A stretch of 64,000 nucleotides of DNA, taken from Arcticibacter eurypsychrophilus (GTDB taxonomy: Bacteria; Bacteroidota; Bacteroidia; Sphingobacteriales; Sphingobacteriaceae). Position 1 is the stretch's first letter. The number at the start of each line of letters is the position of its first letter. Below the pieces are notes generated by a model. The model ran no database searches. It saw nothing but the letters and a program-made list of their open reading frames with translations, and had not been told where the DNA came from. Where the stretch lies: assembly GCF_001730525.1 (NCBI RefSeq), contig NZ_MDFN01000016.1, positions 49,968-113,967 on the forward strand, read 5' to 3'. Both the position numbers and the translations under genes were made by a program. Below, in pieces: positions 17,585 to 26,849 of the stretch.

Positions 17585-19678
17585 CTACATATTTTCCATA
17601 TTTAATGCCTTCTGATTTTTCAGTATATAATATGTTAAACCCAGCTGTTCTGCATCTTTGGTCCATTGTTCAATTTTATAATTGGCATTCTTAGATCCGA
17701 TGATCAGATAGCTGAATTTATAATTTTTCATTAATTCAGCCAGCTTGACAGATGGATTATCATGCAGTAATATCGCATTTACAACCACCGGCAAACGGGA
17801 TACACCCGGATGATAAGATCGATCATAAATAATGAGCTTCCAGCTTTTAAACTGACAAATATGACCTTTTAAAAAAAAGTCAGTGGTTTTATACGTAGTC
17901 GGAAATAGAATAAAACTTTCTAAATTCAGGTTTTGATTGTTTATCAGGGGCATGATCGAATAGCTAGTTAATTGATCATCCTTTTTCAGGTCGCTTAGAA
18001 CAGTTACCTGACCCCTTCTTATGAAAGCAATTGCCATCTGGTTTCTAAGGGAATAAAAAACAACACTTGTCTTTCCTTTTAGCAATAGATTATTGGTACT
18101 ATTTACGCTGACTAAAACCAACATGATAACTACTAGCAACCAGACTGTATGTTTAATCTTGCTTTTAAAGGCGACATAGAAACCAATTAAAAAACAATAA
18201 AGGAGCAGATAGTACCAGATCCCAAAGTGAAATCCATGGAGATTAGCATAGGGAAGGTTTTCTATGATCCGAAGTCCCCCATTAAGAACCAGGATACTTC
18301 TCTCCAATAGTACACCTAAAATGCGTACTGCAAAATCAAATGGAATCAATAGAAAGCAGATTCCTGCGTACATAATGATCACAACAGGAATAAGGATGAA
18401 CAGGTTGCTGATCAGAAAAAATACCGGGAATTGATTAAAATAGTATAAACTCAAAGGGAAAGTAGCTATTTGAGCGGCAAGTGACACAGCTATGCATGAC
18501 CAGATTTTGCCCAATAACCAATTCTTTATTTTCACTCTTTTATATATTTCCGGGTAAAGCAGGATAAGTCCCATCACTGCGAGATAAGACAATTGAAAGC
18601 CGACATCTAATAACAGCACGGGTTGAATCAATAATTGAAAGAATGCGGACGCTGCAATGCAGTTAAGCATCTTCTGGTCTCTGTTCATCGCTTTGCCAAC
18701 AATGACAAAGCTAATCATGATGGCTGCCCTACAAGCTGCTGCCGAAAATCCAGAGAGCAAAGTATAGGACCAAACAATCAGGATGAATAACAAAGTTTGA
18801 ACTATCTTCAGTTTATTTCGGTTCATGAACCCTAAAAGATAGCCTGCCATGGTCATAATCAAGGCGACATGCATTCCCGAAACAGACAATACATGCATGG
18901 TGCCGGTCTTACTGTATGTATGGAGTACATCTTTACTTAAATCTGCTTTATATCCAAGTAATAGAGTAGAAACCAGAGCAGAGGCCTCTTGATTAGGTAT
19001 AAACTTATCCAGCTTTCTCACCATGTTTTTCCTTTGATCAATTAGGAAAGAATTGAAGCTCCAATGTGTTCCCTCAAATTGCACTTGTGCTAAAGTCAAA
19101 TACGCCTGGTGATAAATCCCATGATTTGCCATGTAGGTTTTGTAATCAAATTCATAAGGATTACGAGGGCCTTCGATCAATTTGTATCTTGCAGGAATCA
19201 ACAGTATTGCTCCTTCTTTATATGGATCCGTATTTGCAGAGTCCGCTTTTAGCGTTACCAGCATTTTACCACTTACAACTTGTATTTTTTCCCGTTTGAT
19301 ACTTTGCCGAACGGACACTTCAAATCGCAAATGGTTATTCTTCAGTTGTGGCTCTGATGTAATTTCTACTAATAGGGCATCTGAACGATGATGAGCAAAA
19401 TAATTCTTAGAATATACCTGAAAGTTGAAAAGCGTATATGTTGCAAAAAAACATAGTATGAACAAAAAAACACTTAATCCAGGCATCCAGGCATATAAAT
19501 ACAGTTCATATCGCTTATACTGCATCTGCATTGCAAGCATGAGCAGAAGCAACATTCCAGTAATAAAGGGCAAAATAAAATACAGCCATGTCGAGGCCTG
19601 AAAGCTTAAAGCAATGGAAATACCTATTATTAATGGAATAAGCAACCTTATAAAAACGTGCTGGGTGCTGTATTTCAT
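17585..19678 (-). CDS. comEC: ComEC/Rec2 family DNA-uptake channel protein
   Basis: A 697-aa polytopic inner-membrane protein. An N-terminal DUF4131-like part with about three helices and an OB-like soluble segment (about residues 90-210) is followed by the Competence domain (about 215-480) with the signature LSVSGMHVALIM and multiple helices. ComEC carries single-stranded DNA across the inner membrane. The C-terminal 180 residues occupy the place of the metallo-beta-lactamase domain but show no HxHxDH motif, so nuclease activity is doubtful. Its start overlaps the upstream HhH-barrel gene by four bases (ATGA). Confidence 0.88.
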   Translation of the reverse strand: MKYSTQHVFIRLLIPLIIGISIALSFQASTWLYFILPFITGMLLLLMLAMQMQYKRYELYLYAWMPGLSVFLFILCFFATYTLFNFQVYSKNYFAHHRSDALLVEITSEPQLKNNHLRFEVSVRQSIKREKIQVVSGKMLVTLKADSANTDPYKEGAILLIPARYKLIEGPRNPYEFDYKTYMANHGIYHQAYLTLAQVQFEGTHWSFNSFLIDQRKNMVRKLDKFIPNQEASALVSTLLLGYKADLSKDVLHTYSKTGTMHVLSVSGMHVALIMTMAGYLLGFMNRNKLKIVQTLLFILIVWSYTLLSGFSAAACRAAIMISFVIVGKAMNRDQKMLNCIAASAFFQLLIQPVLLLDVGFQLSYLAVMGLILLYPEIYKRVKIKNWLLGKIWSCIAVSLAAQIATFPLSLYYFNQFPVFFLISNLFILIPVVIIMYAGICFLLIPFDFAVRILGVLLERSILVLNGGLRIIENLPYANLHGFHFGIWYYLLLYCFLIGFYVAFKSKIKHTVWLLVVIMLVLVSVNSTNNLLLKGKTSVVFYSLRNQMAIAFIRRGQVTVLSDLKKDDQLTSYSIMPLINNQNLNLESFILFPTTYKTTDFFLKGHICQFKSWKLIIYDRSYHPGVSRLPVVVNAILLHDNPSVKLAELMKNYKFSYLIIGSKNANYKIEQWTKDAEQLGLTYYILKNQKALNMENM

Positions 19679-21717
19679 TTTAAGCTGTATCTGACCTGCA
19701 TTTTAATATCCGATTTATGTCGACCTTCTATTAAATCCAGTCCACTTCCGATATCTTCTCCCGCAGAGTATTGTGTAATTGAATATCTAAGCCAGGCATC
19801 TATAGATTTGCTTAAGCGGTATCTGGTGTTCAGGTAAAAGCGATATCCTTTATCCTGATAAGCAGGAATAGAGTAACTGTAGAGCACATCATTTTCAAAA
19901 GCATAAATACGCGAATCATAGGCATCACAATGAAAGAATGCAACTCTAAAATTGCCGCTCAGCTTTGAACCCATCGGTTTGTATAAAACATCCTGATAAG
20001 CCAATAAACCTATTTGACTGTTTGAAGCTTTTTTATACTGCACAACTTCTACCCTATTTCTAAACTGAAAGTTAGAATTTAGTTTAGTTAAAAAATCCAG
20101 CCTATAGTTATCCTTGTTTACCGGTACCAGATAGTTTATGGTATTTTCACCCGCATCATTCTGCTCTTTGACATTGGATTTGTACCGGAAACTCACTTTG
20201 GTACTTTTTTTAGGAGACCAGCTTGCCTGGACTAAAATCTCTCTTCCTGAAGATGGTACATCCACACGATAACGGAGCCATGGGAACCTGAAAAAATCGG
20301 TATAAAACGACACCTCCGTTTTTGGCGTAAACGCAACAGATAAACCAGAGTAAAAACCACTTTCATTGGAAGCATTACTTCCTTCATTGATCGCTTTATT
20401 AAAGAATGAGTAATAATTTTTCTGATAATTTCTATAAAATAGCACCGCCGATACCTTGCTGGAAAGACTACCCATTAAACCACTTATTAAAGCAAAACCA
20501 CTATTCAGACTATGCGAAACCTCAGCGAAAGAATAAAGGTTATTCCAGGTGTAATTGTAATAAACGGAACTGTTGGTCAGTGTTGAGCCTGCAAATTCAA
20601 ATTTGTTATACAGGAATTGTCCAGCCTCCAGATTATAATTATATCTAGTTTGATAAAGAATAGCGCCTGAACGCAATGCTTTTCCATTATATTGGATCAC
20701 CGATCCATATGCGAGCTGACTTGCTGCACCTTTATTATCTAACTCTGATGATGTCCGGTGCAATCCTGTAATGCTTAGGGAGCTGATCTGTGACTGGTTT
20801 ATTAAGGTATCTGCAGTAAAAACAGAGGCGTCGAGATGATGATAGGATATAAAAGGAGTCAGTTCAAAATGTTTAATAGCTATTGTAGCCGCGACTCCTC
20901 TAAAAAACTCGGTTTCGTTAGTAGAAGAATATGGTTTTAATCCTGACTGCAACTTCGCAATGCCCGCAATATTTGCCCCTTTACCAAAACTTAGACCTGA
21001 CCATAGACTTAAACCTTGTCCAAATTGCAAAGAGTAGTCGCCCAAAGCTAGCTTTTTAACATACCGTCCGTTACGAATAAACAGACTCGCAGAGTAAAAA
21101 TCAAATCCATAAGGTTTAGCAGATGAGCCAAAAGGTTCGCCTGCATCCTTTTCCATCGTAACTGCTCCGGAAATATTTTTACCAAAATGATATCTATACC
21201 GGTTTAAAAGCTTAAAAGGTGAACCTGTATAATGAGAAACCGTATCAGGAACCAGATAACCTTTCTGCTGCTCTAAAGTACGGGAGTAGGTGGTCATCAA
21301 CTCATGTGTACTTTTTGCCTGACTATTTTTAATTTCCAGCATTCCCGGTTTAGTAATCATGATAAAAGGAATCATATATTGTAGGGTTTCCTCTGTAAAT
21401 AAATCGATCAGCTGCAGTTCCTGAATTTCAACAAAAGGGCCATTATCACTTCGGTAATCCAAAAAACCAGTTATTTGTAAAGGGCTTAAAAACACCAGAT
21501 CAGTTAATTGTTCCGGAGTAACTGTATTCAGATCATAAGGATGCTGCTTTATGAAATACAACCTTTCTGAGAGTTCCGAATAGTCTGTTTCCGACTGATT
21601 ATTTTCAGCAATAGATTCCAGCAAAGTTTCAATGAAGGGATCACTTTCTGTTTGAGCATAGCCTGACTGAAAGCTGATCACTAAGACCAGCAGCAGTAAT
21701 TGATGTTTAAAACTCAT
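19675..21717 (-). CDS. Outer-membrane barrel protein with N-terminal helix-hairpin-helix (ComEA-like) domain
   Basis: A 680-aa secreted protein: signal peptide (residues 1-21, ending GYAQ), a ComEA-like HhH region at about 55-115 (YDLNTVTPEQLTDLVFLSPLQ then FVEIQELQLIDLF), and a long stretch rich in alternating aromatic and polar residues that looks like a beta-barrel, ending in MQVRYSLK. HhH domains of this kind bind double-stranded DNA. It overlaps comEC by four bases and the PorV-like gene by eleven, so all three are translationally coupled. I infer a role in bringing DNA across the outer membrane or holding it in the periplasm; this is not proven. Confidence 0.75.
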   Translation of the reverse strand: MSFKHQLLLLVLVISFQSGYAQTESDPFIETLLESIAENNQSETDYSELSERLYFIKQHPYDLNTVTPEQLTDLVFLSPLQITGFLDYRSDNGPFVEIQELQLIDLFTEETLQYMIPFIMITKPGMLEIKNSQAKSTHELMTTYSRTLEQQKGYLVPDTVSHYTGSPFKLLNRYRYHFGKNISGAVTMEKDAGEPFGSSAKPYGFDFYSASLFIRNGRYVKKLALGDYSLQFGQGLSLWSGLSFGKGANIAGIAKLQSGLKPYSSTNETEFFRGVAATIAIKHFELTPFISYHHLDASVFTADTLINQSQISSLSITGLHRTSSELDNKGAASQLAYGSVIQYNGKALRSGAILYQTRYNYNLEAGQFLYNKFEFAGSTLTNSSVYYNYTWNNLYSFAEVSHSLNSGFALISGLMGSLSSKVSAVLFYRNYQKNYYSFFNKAINEGSNASNESGFYSGLSVAFTPKTEVSFYTDFFRFPWLRYRVDVPSSGREILVQASWSPKKSTKVSFRYKSNVKEQNDAGENTINYLVPVNKDNYRLDFLTKLNSNFQFRNRVEVVQYKKASNSQIGLLAYQDVLYKPMGSKLSGNFRVAFFHCDAYDSRIYAFENDVLYSYSIPAYQDKGYRFYLNTRYRLSKSIDAWLRYSITQYSAGEDIGSGLDLIEGRHKSDIKMQVRYSLK

Positions 21718-22510
21718 AGGCTAGCGAAATCTGTGGAGAATAACCCAAAGCAGGATGACTACTTATTGCACCGTCAATACATAAATGATCAATAGCATAT
21801 CCAAAACCTGCGTACTGCTTAAAGGGACGTGTGGAGATGCCCCCACGAAACGCAAGCTGAGGAATAACACTGTATTCTAATCCCGTTCTAAAATCGGCAA
21901 TTCGCTTTGAGGATACAACAAGAGCAGTACTGATGAGGACCTTATCCGAAAACATGTAAGAAGAACCTGCTTCAGCAAAAACAGGCAACACATCATCAAC
22001 AGATGTATCATAAGAGCTGGCGGAAGGGTTCACGACATGAGCACCAATAATCAGGTTTTCGGAAGGCTTAAATTGTAATCCTGCCTCTAGGGAATAGGTA
22101 CCAGCATTCCCATAGCCAGCAATACTCAGCTGATGATAATTAAAATTTAAAGAAGCATAAAGAACATCGTTAAAGTTGCAGGCATATGCGAAACCAAACC
22201 GGCGTTCTTTATAAGCAGAAAAGCCAAAACTCTGCATACTCCATCCGAAGGTTTGATGCCGGTAAGGATAGGCAAAAACAATAGACTGCGTACTTATTTC
22301 AGTACCTTGAATGCTGCTTAAATAAGATATAGCAGCTATCGGTTTATGCAATGAAGCAAGGCCGGCCTGGTTGGATTGAATAGACCATACCTCCTGCAGG
22401 GCCACTCCGGTTTGACCCATAGCGGTAATACGTGCTCCGGCATTCATATTTTGAGCAAACAACCCTTTCGTACTGAGAATTAGAATGACTGAAAGCCATA
22501 ACATTTTCAT
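21707..22510 (-). CDS. PorV/PorQ-like outer-membrane protein
   Basis: A 267-aa protein with a signal peptide (residues 1-19, ending LFAQ) and a beta-barrel-like remainder. The opening MNAGARITAMGQTGVALQE followed by SNQAGLASL is the pattern of the PorV/PorQ (UPF0164, FadL-like) family, whose members in Bacteroidota attach to type IX secretion or carry substrates at the outer membrane. First gene of the coupled comEC set; its 3' end overlaps the HhH-barrel gene by 11 bases. Specific function unknown. Confidence 0.7.
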   Translation of the reverse strand: MKMLWLSVILILSTKGLFAQNMNAGARITAMGQTGVALQEVWSIQSNQAGLASLHKPIAAISYLSSIQGTEISTQSIVFAYPYRHQTFGWSMQSFGFSAYKERRFGFAYACNFNDVLYASLNFNYHQLSIAGYGNAGTYSLEAGLQFKPSENLIIGAHVVNPSASSYDTSVDDVLPVFAEAGSSYMFSDKVLISTALVVSSKRIADFRTGLEYSVIPQLAFRGGISTRPFKQYAGFGYAIDHLCIDGAISSHPALGYSPQISLAYEF

Positions 22511-22601
22511 ACTTAAGAAATAAGCAACCAGGTTTATGCCGGAAATGTAGTGTTTTTTTTCGCTGCAGAAAAAAACTTGTAATTTTTATTAAAATTATTA
22601 T

Positions 22602-23375
22602 TTAATCTACTTTTGCGGCCTCCTCCCGTAGGCTTAAGGACAACTCTTTTCCTAAAAAGCGATCTATGATTCCGTGAAGTAAATATAGGATTGGGGTCAT
22701 TCCTACTGCAACAATAAATTTATAGGTATAATTGACCAGTCCAATTGCAGCCACCATCTTCCAGCTCCAGTGATACTGAGGATTCAAATAAAAAGCGATA
22801 AAAATCACTACAAAACTATCTATAAATTGAGAAACCACTGTAGATCCGGTTGCTCTTAACCACAACCTTTTTTCCCCTGTTATTTTTTTTATCCTGTGAA
22901 AAATGGCGACATCAACAAATTGTCCAAGTAGAAAAGCAGCAATAGAACCTGCAATGATCCACATACCCTGACCAACAACACCCAAAAATGCACGGTTCAT
23001 ATCGATTACTTCACCCTGAACAGTTTGTTTAACCCAGAAATCTGCGGGACTCAAACCCATTGCAAAAGCAATCACAAGAAAGGCATATGCAATCAGAAAA
23101 GCGGTAATCAAAGATAAAAACCGGACTTGCTTCATTCCATAGTATTCATTAATAAGGTCTGTAGTTATAAATACAAGTGGCCATGTCAGCACCCCTGCCG
23201 ACATGTTGAAAGATAATCCAGGGACACCAAATAAGTCAATATTGAACTTAGGCAGCCCTAAAGAGGCCTCTACGCTAAAAATTTTGACCCCTATTATTTC
23301 TGCTAAAATGGTATTAGCAACCATAAATGTTCCCAGAATAAAAAAAAGTCTGCTTTCCTGGCTCTTTAATATCAT
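22602..23375 (-). CDS. yhhQ: Queuosine precursor transporter (YhhQ/DUF165)
   Basis: A 257-aa inner-membrane protein with about six helices. Family features: ETIxVKIF-type first helix (AEIIGVKIFSV), TWPLVFITTDLINEYYG, and the FIDSFVVIFIAF helix. YhhQ imports preQ0 or preQ1 for tRNA queuosine. queA, the later step on tRNA, is encoded at 37464. It lies upstream of the PorV-like gene on the same strand with a 91-bp gap, and need not be functionally tied to it. Confidence 0.9.
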   Translation of the reverse strand: MILKSQESRLFFILGTFMVANTILAEIIGVKIFSVEASLGLPKFNIDLFGVPGLSFNMSAGVLTWPLVFITTDLINEYYGMKQVRFLSLITAFLIAYAFLVIAFAMGLSPADFWVKQTVQGEVIDMNRAFLGVVGQGMWIIAGSIAAFLLGQFVDVAIFHRIKKITGEKRLWLRATGSTVVSQFIDSFVVIFIAFYLNPQYHWSWKMVAAIGLVNYTYKFIVAVGMTPILYLLHGIIDRFLGKELSLSLREEAAKVD

Positions 23376-23501
23376 ATAAAAGTATTTTTAGACAGTAAAG
23401 CTATTATTTTTCATCATTTTTACACTTTGAAATTTAGATTAGACCAATTATTAGAATACAACGTTTGCATAGTTATTACTTTTACGATCTGATTAGAATT
23501 A

Positions 23502-24281
23502 ATGAGTATTTTAAAAATCACCACATTCCAGGCATACTTATTCTGGGAGAACATAGAAAAGAATCTAAAGAACCTTGCTTTAAGGCTTTCTTCAATTCGC
23601 GAAAAGACTGATTTGATCATTCTCCCTGAGATGTTCAGCACAAGTTTTACCATGAATGCCGAGATATTGGCTGAAGAGATGAACGGGATTACCATGCAAT
23701 GGATGCACCAACAAGCGATTCGCTTCAATTGTGTTATTACAGGAAGTCTCGCCATTAAAGAAAACGACAAGTATTATAACCGCCTGATCTGGATGCGTCC
23801 TGACGGAACCTTCGAGAAATACGACAAAAGACATCTCTTTAGTCTTGGTAAAGAAGACCATGTATATACGGCCGGTACCAAAAAACTTTTTGTCGAACTA
23901 AAGGGTTGGAAAATCTGTCCTGTCATCTGTTATGACCTTCGTTTCCCGGTTTGGCTGCGTAATGTGAATGCAGAATACGACATTTTAATTGTGGTGGCCA
24001 ACTGGCCTGATAAACGCGCTTCCCATTGGAAAAGCCTTATCCCTGCCCGTGCAGTAGAAAACCAGGCCTTTGTTATTGGTGTTAACCGTGTTGGGCACGA
24101 TGGAAATGAAGTCTATCATAATGGTGATTCAATGTGTATAGATCCCAATGGAAATACCGTTTATTATAAACCAAATGATGAAGACCTCTATACCTTTTCC
24201 ATATCGGATGAGGACCTTCATAAGGCTAGAAGAACGCTACCTTTTCTTAAAGACGCAGATAATTTTAACTTTACAGACTAA
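23502..24281 (+). CDS. Omega-amidase / nitrilase-family amidohydrolase (YafV-like)
   Basis: A 259-aa nitrilase-superfamily enzyme. The Glu-Lys-Cys triad is visible: Glu in LILPEMFSTSF, Lys in EKYDKRHLF, Cys in PVICYDLRFPVW. This subgroup (YafV, NIT2) hydrolyses alpha-ketoglutaramate and alpha-ketosuccinamate, the by-products of glutamine and asparagine transamination. Cytosolic. It is alone, divergent from yhhQ and followed 76 bp later by a PBP1A gene. Confidence 0.9.
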   Translation: MSILKITTFQAYLFWENIEKNLKNLALRLSSIREKTDLIILPEMFSTSFTMNAEILAEEMNGITMQWMHQQAIRFNCVITGSLAIKENDKYYNRLIWMRPDGTFEKYDKRHLFSLGKEDHVYTAGTKKLFVELKGWKICPVICYDLRFPVWLRNVNAEYDILIVVANWPDKRASHWKSLIPARAVENQAFVIGVNRVGHDGNEVYHNGDSMCIDPNGNTVYYKPNDEDLYTFSISDEDLHKARRTLPFLKDADNFNFTD

Positions 24282-24357
24282 ATTAGGCTGTTCATTATAT
24301 TCATTTTCATATTACCCTAATTTTTAAATAGAAAGGATAATCTACTCCGACCACTAT

Positions 24358-26802
24358 ATGTTTAAAGAGATTAAAAATAAGCCACTACGTTATATTCTAA
24401 TTTGCATCTATTTTTCTATTATTTTCTTTTGTGCTATTGAAATAAATTTCCTGTGGCTATTCGGTTACTCCCCTACTATCAGAGATATTGAGGCTCCGAA
24501 CATGCGGATTGCTTCAGAACTCTACACTGCTGATGGTAAATTAATTGGCCGTTATTACAAAGAAAACCGAAGTCCGGTTGAGTTCAACAAAATATCACAG
24601 GGAACCATTGATGCACTCGTTGCAACGGAAGATATCCGTTTTTTTAGCCATTCAGGCGTAGATATCAGATCTTTATTCTCCAGTTTAGCCTCCACCGTAT
24701 CTGGTGATAAAAGAGGAGCCAGTACCATCACACAACAGCTTGCCAAAAATCTGTATCGTACCAGAAATATTAAACAACAAGGTCTGATTAAACATGTGCC
24801 CTTATTAAGGACTGTTATTTACAAATTTAAAGAATGGCTAACTGCTTTGAAGATTGAAGGAAAATATTCGAAACAGCAAATCCTTACTATGTACCTGAAT
24901 ACGGTTCCTTTTGGAAGCAATACATATGGCATAAGGACCGCATCCAAATTGTACTTTAATAAGGAACCTGAAAAATTGCAAGTGGAGCAGTCCGCACTGT
25001 TAATTGGTATGCTTAAGGCTACTACTACCTATAATCCTGAAAACCACCCTGACAAAGCATTTGAAAGAAGAAATGTGGTGCTTTCACAGATGGAAAAGTA
25101 TAAATATATAAGCCCACAAGAATATAATACACTTAGCAAGCGTCCTTTAAACATCCGAAAGGGACAAATTACAGAAGAAGAACGAGGTGATTCGTATTTG
25201 CGTTCCGCAGTGGAACGGTATTTAAGTAAATGGTCAGAAGATAATGGATATGACTTATATGAATCCGGACTAAAAATTTATACCACAATTGACTCCAAGC
25301 TTCAGAACTATGCCGAAGAGGCTGTTAATGAACAAATGAAGTCGTTGCAAAGAAGATTTAAAAATATATGGGGAAATGAAGATCCATGGAGAACCTCCGA
25401 TGGTAAAGTAATTGAAAACTTTCCTGAAATAGCTTCGCAGCGACTTCCCATCTATGCCATGCTTAAAAAGCAGTACAATGGCAATCAGGATTCTATTGAC
25501 GCCTACTTCAATAAGCCTAAAAAGATGAAGGTCTTTAGCTGGGATGGAGATAAAGAGGTTGAATTTTCAACCATGGATTCCATAAAGTATTACGCCAGCA
25601 TATTAAATACAGGAATGATGACTCTTGATCCTTTCAATGGGCACATTAAAGTATGGGTAGGTGGTATTGATTTTAAACACTTTAAATATGACCATGTAAA
25701 TCAGGCCAAACGACAGGCAGGATCCACATTTAAACCATTTGCCTACCTTGCGGCATTGGAAAGTGGAATGTCTCCTTGCGACAAGTTTACTGACAAACCA
25801 GTTCGAATTAAGTATCAGGAAGACGATTCAACCAAATACTGGGAACCTAAAAACTCAGACTATTCCTTTTCAGGGAGAGAAATGAGTATGCGATGGGCAA
25901 TGGGTAAATCGGTAAACTCAATCACTGCACAGATCACAGAAAAAGTAGGTTGGGACAATGTGGTAAAATATGCACACGAATGTGGTATTGAAAGTCATCT
26001 TAAATCTGTTCCCTCAGTAAGTCTCGGTTCCAATGATGTTTCCGTATTTGAAATGGTTAAAGCTTATGGCACCTTTTTAAATAAGGGAGTACGAACAGAC
26101 CCTATTTTAGTGGAAAGAATTACAGATCATGATGGAAAAATTATTGAGCAGTTTAAAGCTGAACAAAAAAGAACATTAACTGAAGAAATTGCCTGGCTCA
26201 TGTTATACATGTTCCGTGGAGGTATGGATGAACCCGGAGGTACTTCACAATCTTTATGGGAATGGGACCTTTGGAAAAAAGGAAACCAAATTGGTGGTAA
26301 AACAGGAACATCATCCGATTTCGTTGATGGCTGGTACATGGGTATTACCAAAGATCTGGTAACAGGCATATGGGTAGGTTGCGATGAGCAAAGTGTTCAT
26401 TTCAGGTCATCAGGTACTGGTGAAGGTGCCCATACTGCTTTACCGATATTCGGAAAATTTATGGAAAAAGTTTATCACGACGCATCTTCAGGTTATACTT
26501 ATGGTCCTTTCCCTGCCCCCGGTGTGGAAATTACCCGTAGTTACAACTGCCCGTCCCCTCGATTTGTTATCGACACCACTAAAGTGGACTCTGTAGATAC
26601 CGATTCACTGTCTGTTCCTGATACCTTGAATATTGACGATACTAACCTTAGCGATCCTCCCGTACTTGTTCCCGCGGAAAAAGGTGCAGCAGTTTTACCC
26701 AAAAGCAGCCAAAATGTAGCTGAGGATAGCCGTGCAGAGAGAAAAAGAAAAAGACAAGAAAAAAGAGAAGAGAAAAAACAAAACAAAGACCAAAACAATT
26801 AA
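24358..26802 (+). CDS. mrcA: Bifunctional penicillin-binding protein 1A (second copy)
   Basis: An 814-aa class A PBP, paralogue of the one at 881. Membrane anchor near residues 12-38; GT51 motif ATEDIRFF at about 88-95 and GASTITQQLAKN; transpeptidase Ser in GSTFKP (about 453), SVN (about 517), KTGTS (about 646). It carries a longer C-terminal tail than its paralogue: an Asp/Ser/Pro-rich linker, then a highly charged Lys/Arg/Glu run. Both copies have all catalytic residues, so both should be active. The next gene follows after 47 bp. Confidence 0.93.
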   Translation: MFKEIKNKPLRYILICIYFSIIFFCAIEINFLWLFGYSPTIRDIEAPNMRIASELYTADGKLIGRYYKENRSPVEFNKISQGTIDALVATEDIRFFSHSGVDIRSLFSSLASTVSGDKRGASTITQQLAKNLYRTRNIKQQGLIKHVPLLRTVIYKFKEWLTALKIEGKYSKQQILTMYLNTVPFGSNTYGIRTASKLYFNKEPEKLQVEQSALLIGMLKATTTYNPENHPDKAFERRNVVLSQMEKYKYISPQEYNTLSKRPLNIRKGQITEEERGDSYLRSAVERYLSKWSEDNGYDLYESGLKIYTTIDSKLQNYAEEAVNEQMKSLQRRFKNIWGNEDPWRTSDGKVIENFPEIASQRLPIYAMLKKQYNGNQDSIDAYFNKPKKMKVFSWDGDKEVEFSTMDSIKYYASILNTGMMTLDPFNGHIKVWVGGIDFKHFKYDHVNQAKRQAGSTFKPFAYLAALESGMSPCDKFTDKPVRIKYQEDDSTKYWEPKNSDYSFSGREMSMRWAMGKSVNSITAQITEKVGWDNVVKYAHECGIESHLKSVPSVSLGSNDVSVFEMVKAYGTFLNKGVRTDPILVERITDHDGKIIEQFKAEQKRTLTEEIAWLMLYMFRGGMDEPGGTSQSLWEWDLWKKGNQIGGKTGTSSDFVDGWYMGITKDLVTGIWVGCDEQSVHFRSSGTGEGAHTALPIFGKFMEKVYHDASSGYTYGPFPAPGVEITRSYNCPSPRFVIDTTKVDSVDTDSLSVPDTLNIDDTNLSDPPVLVPAEKGAAVLPKSSQNVAEDSRAERKRKRQEKREEKKQNKDQNN

Positions 26803-26849
26803 ATTTGAGTACAATAACTTTTCTGGATATCCGTATATAACCTACATAT

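Noticed and set aside
22552..22575. T-run, CTGCAG and A-run as a terminator for yhhQ
   Set aside because: The stem is made almost only of A/T pairs and would be weak; not listed as a feature.
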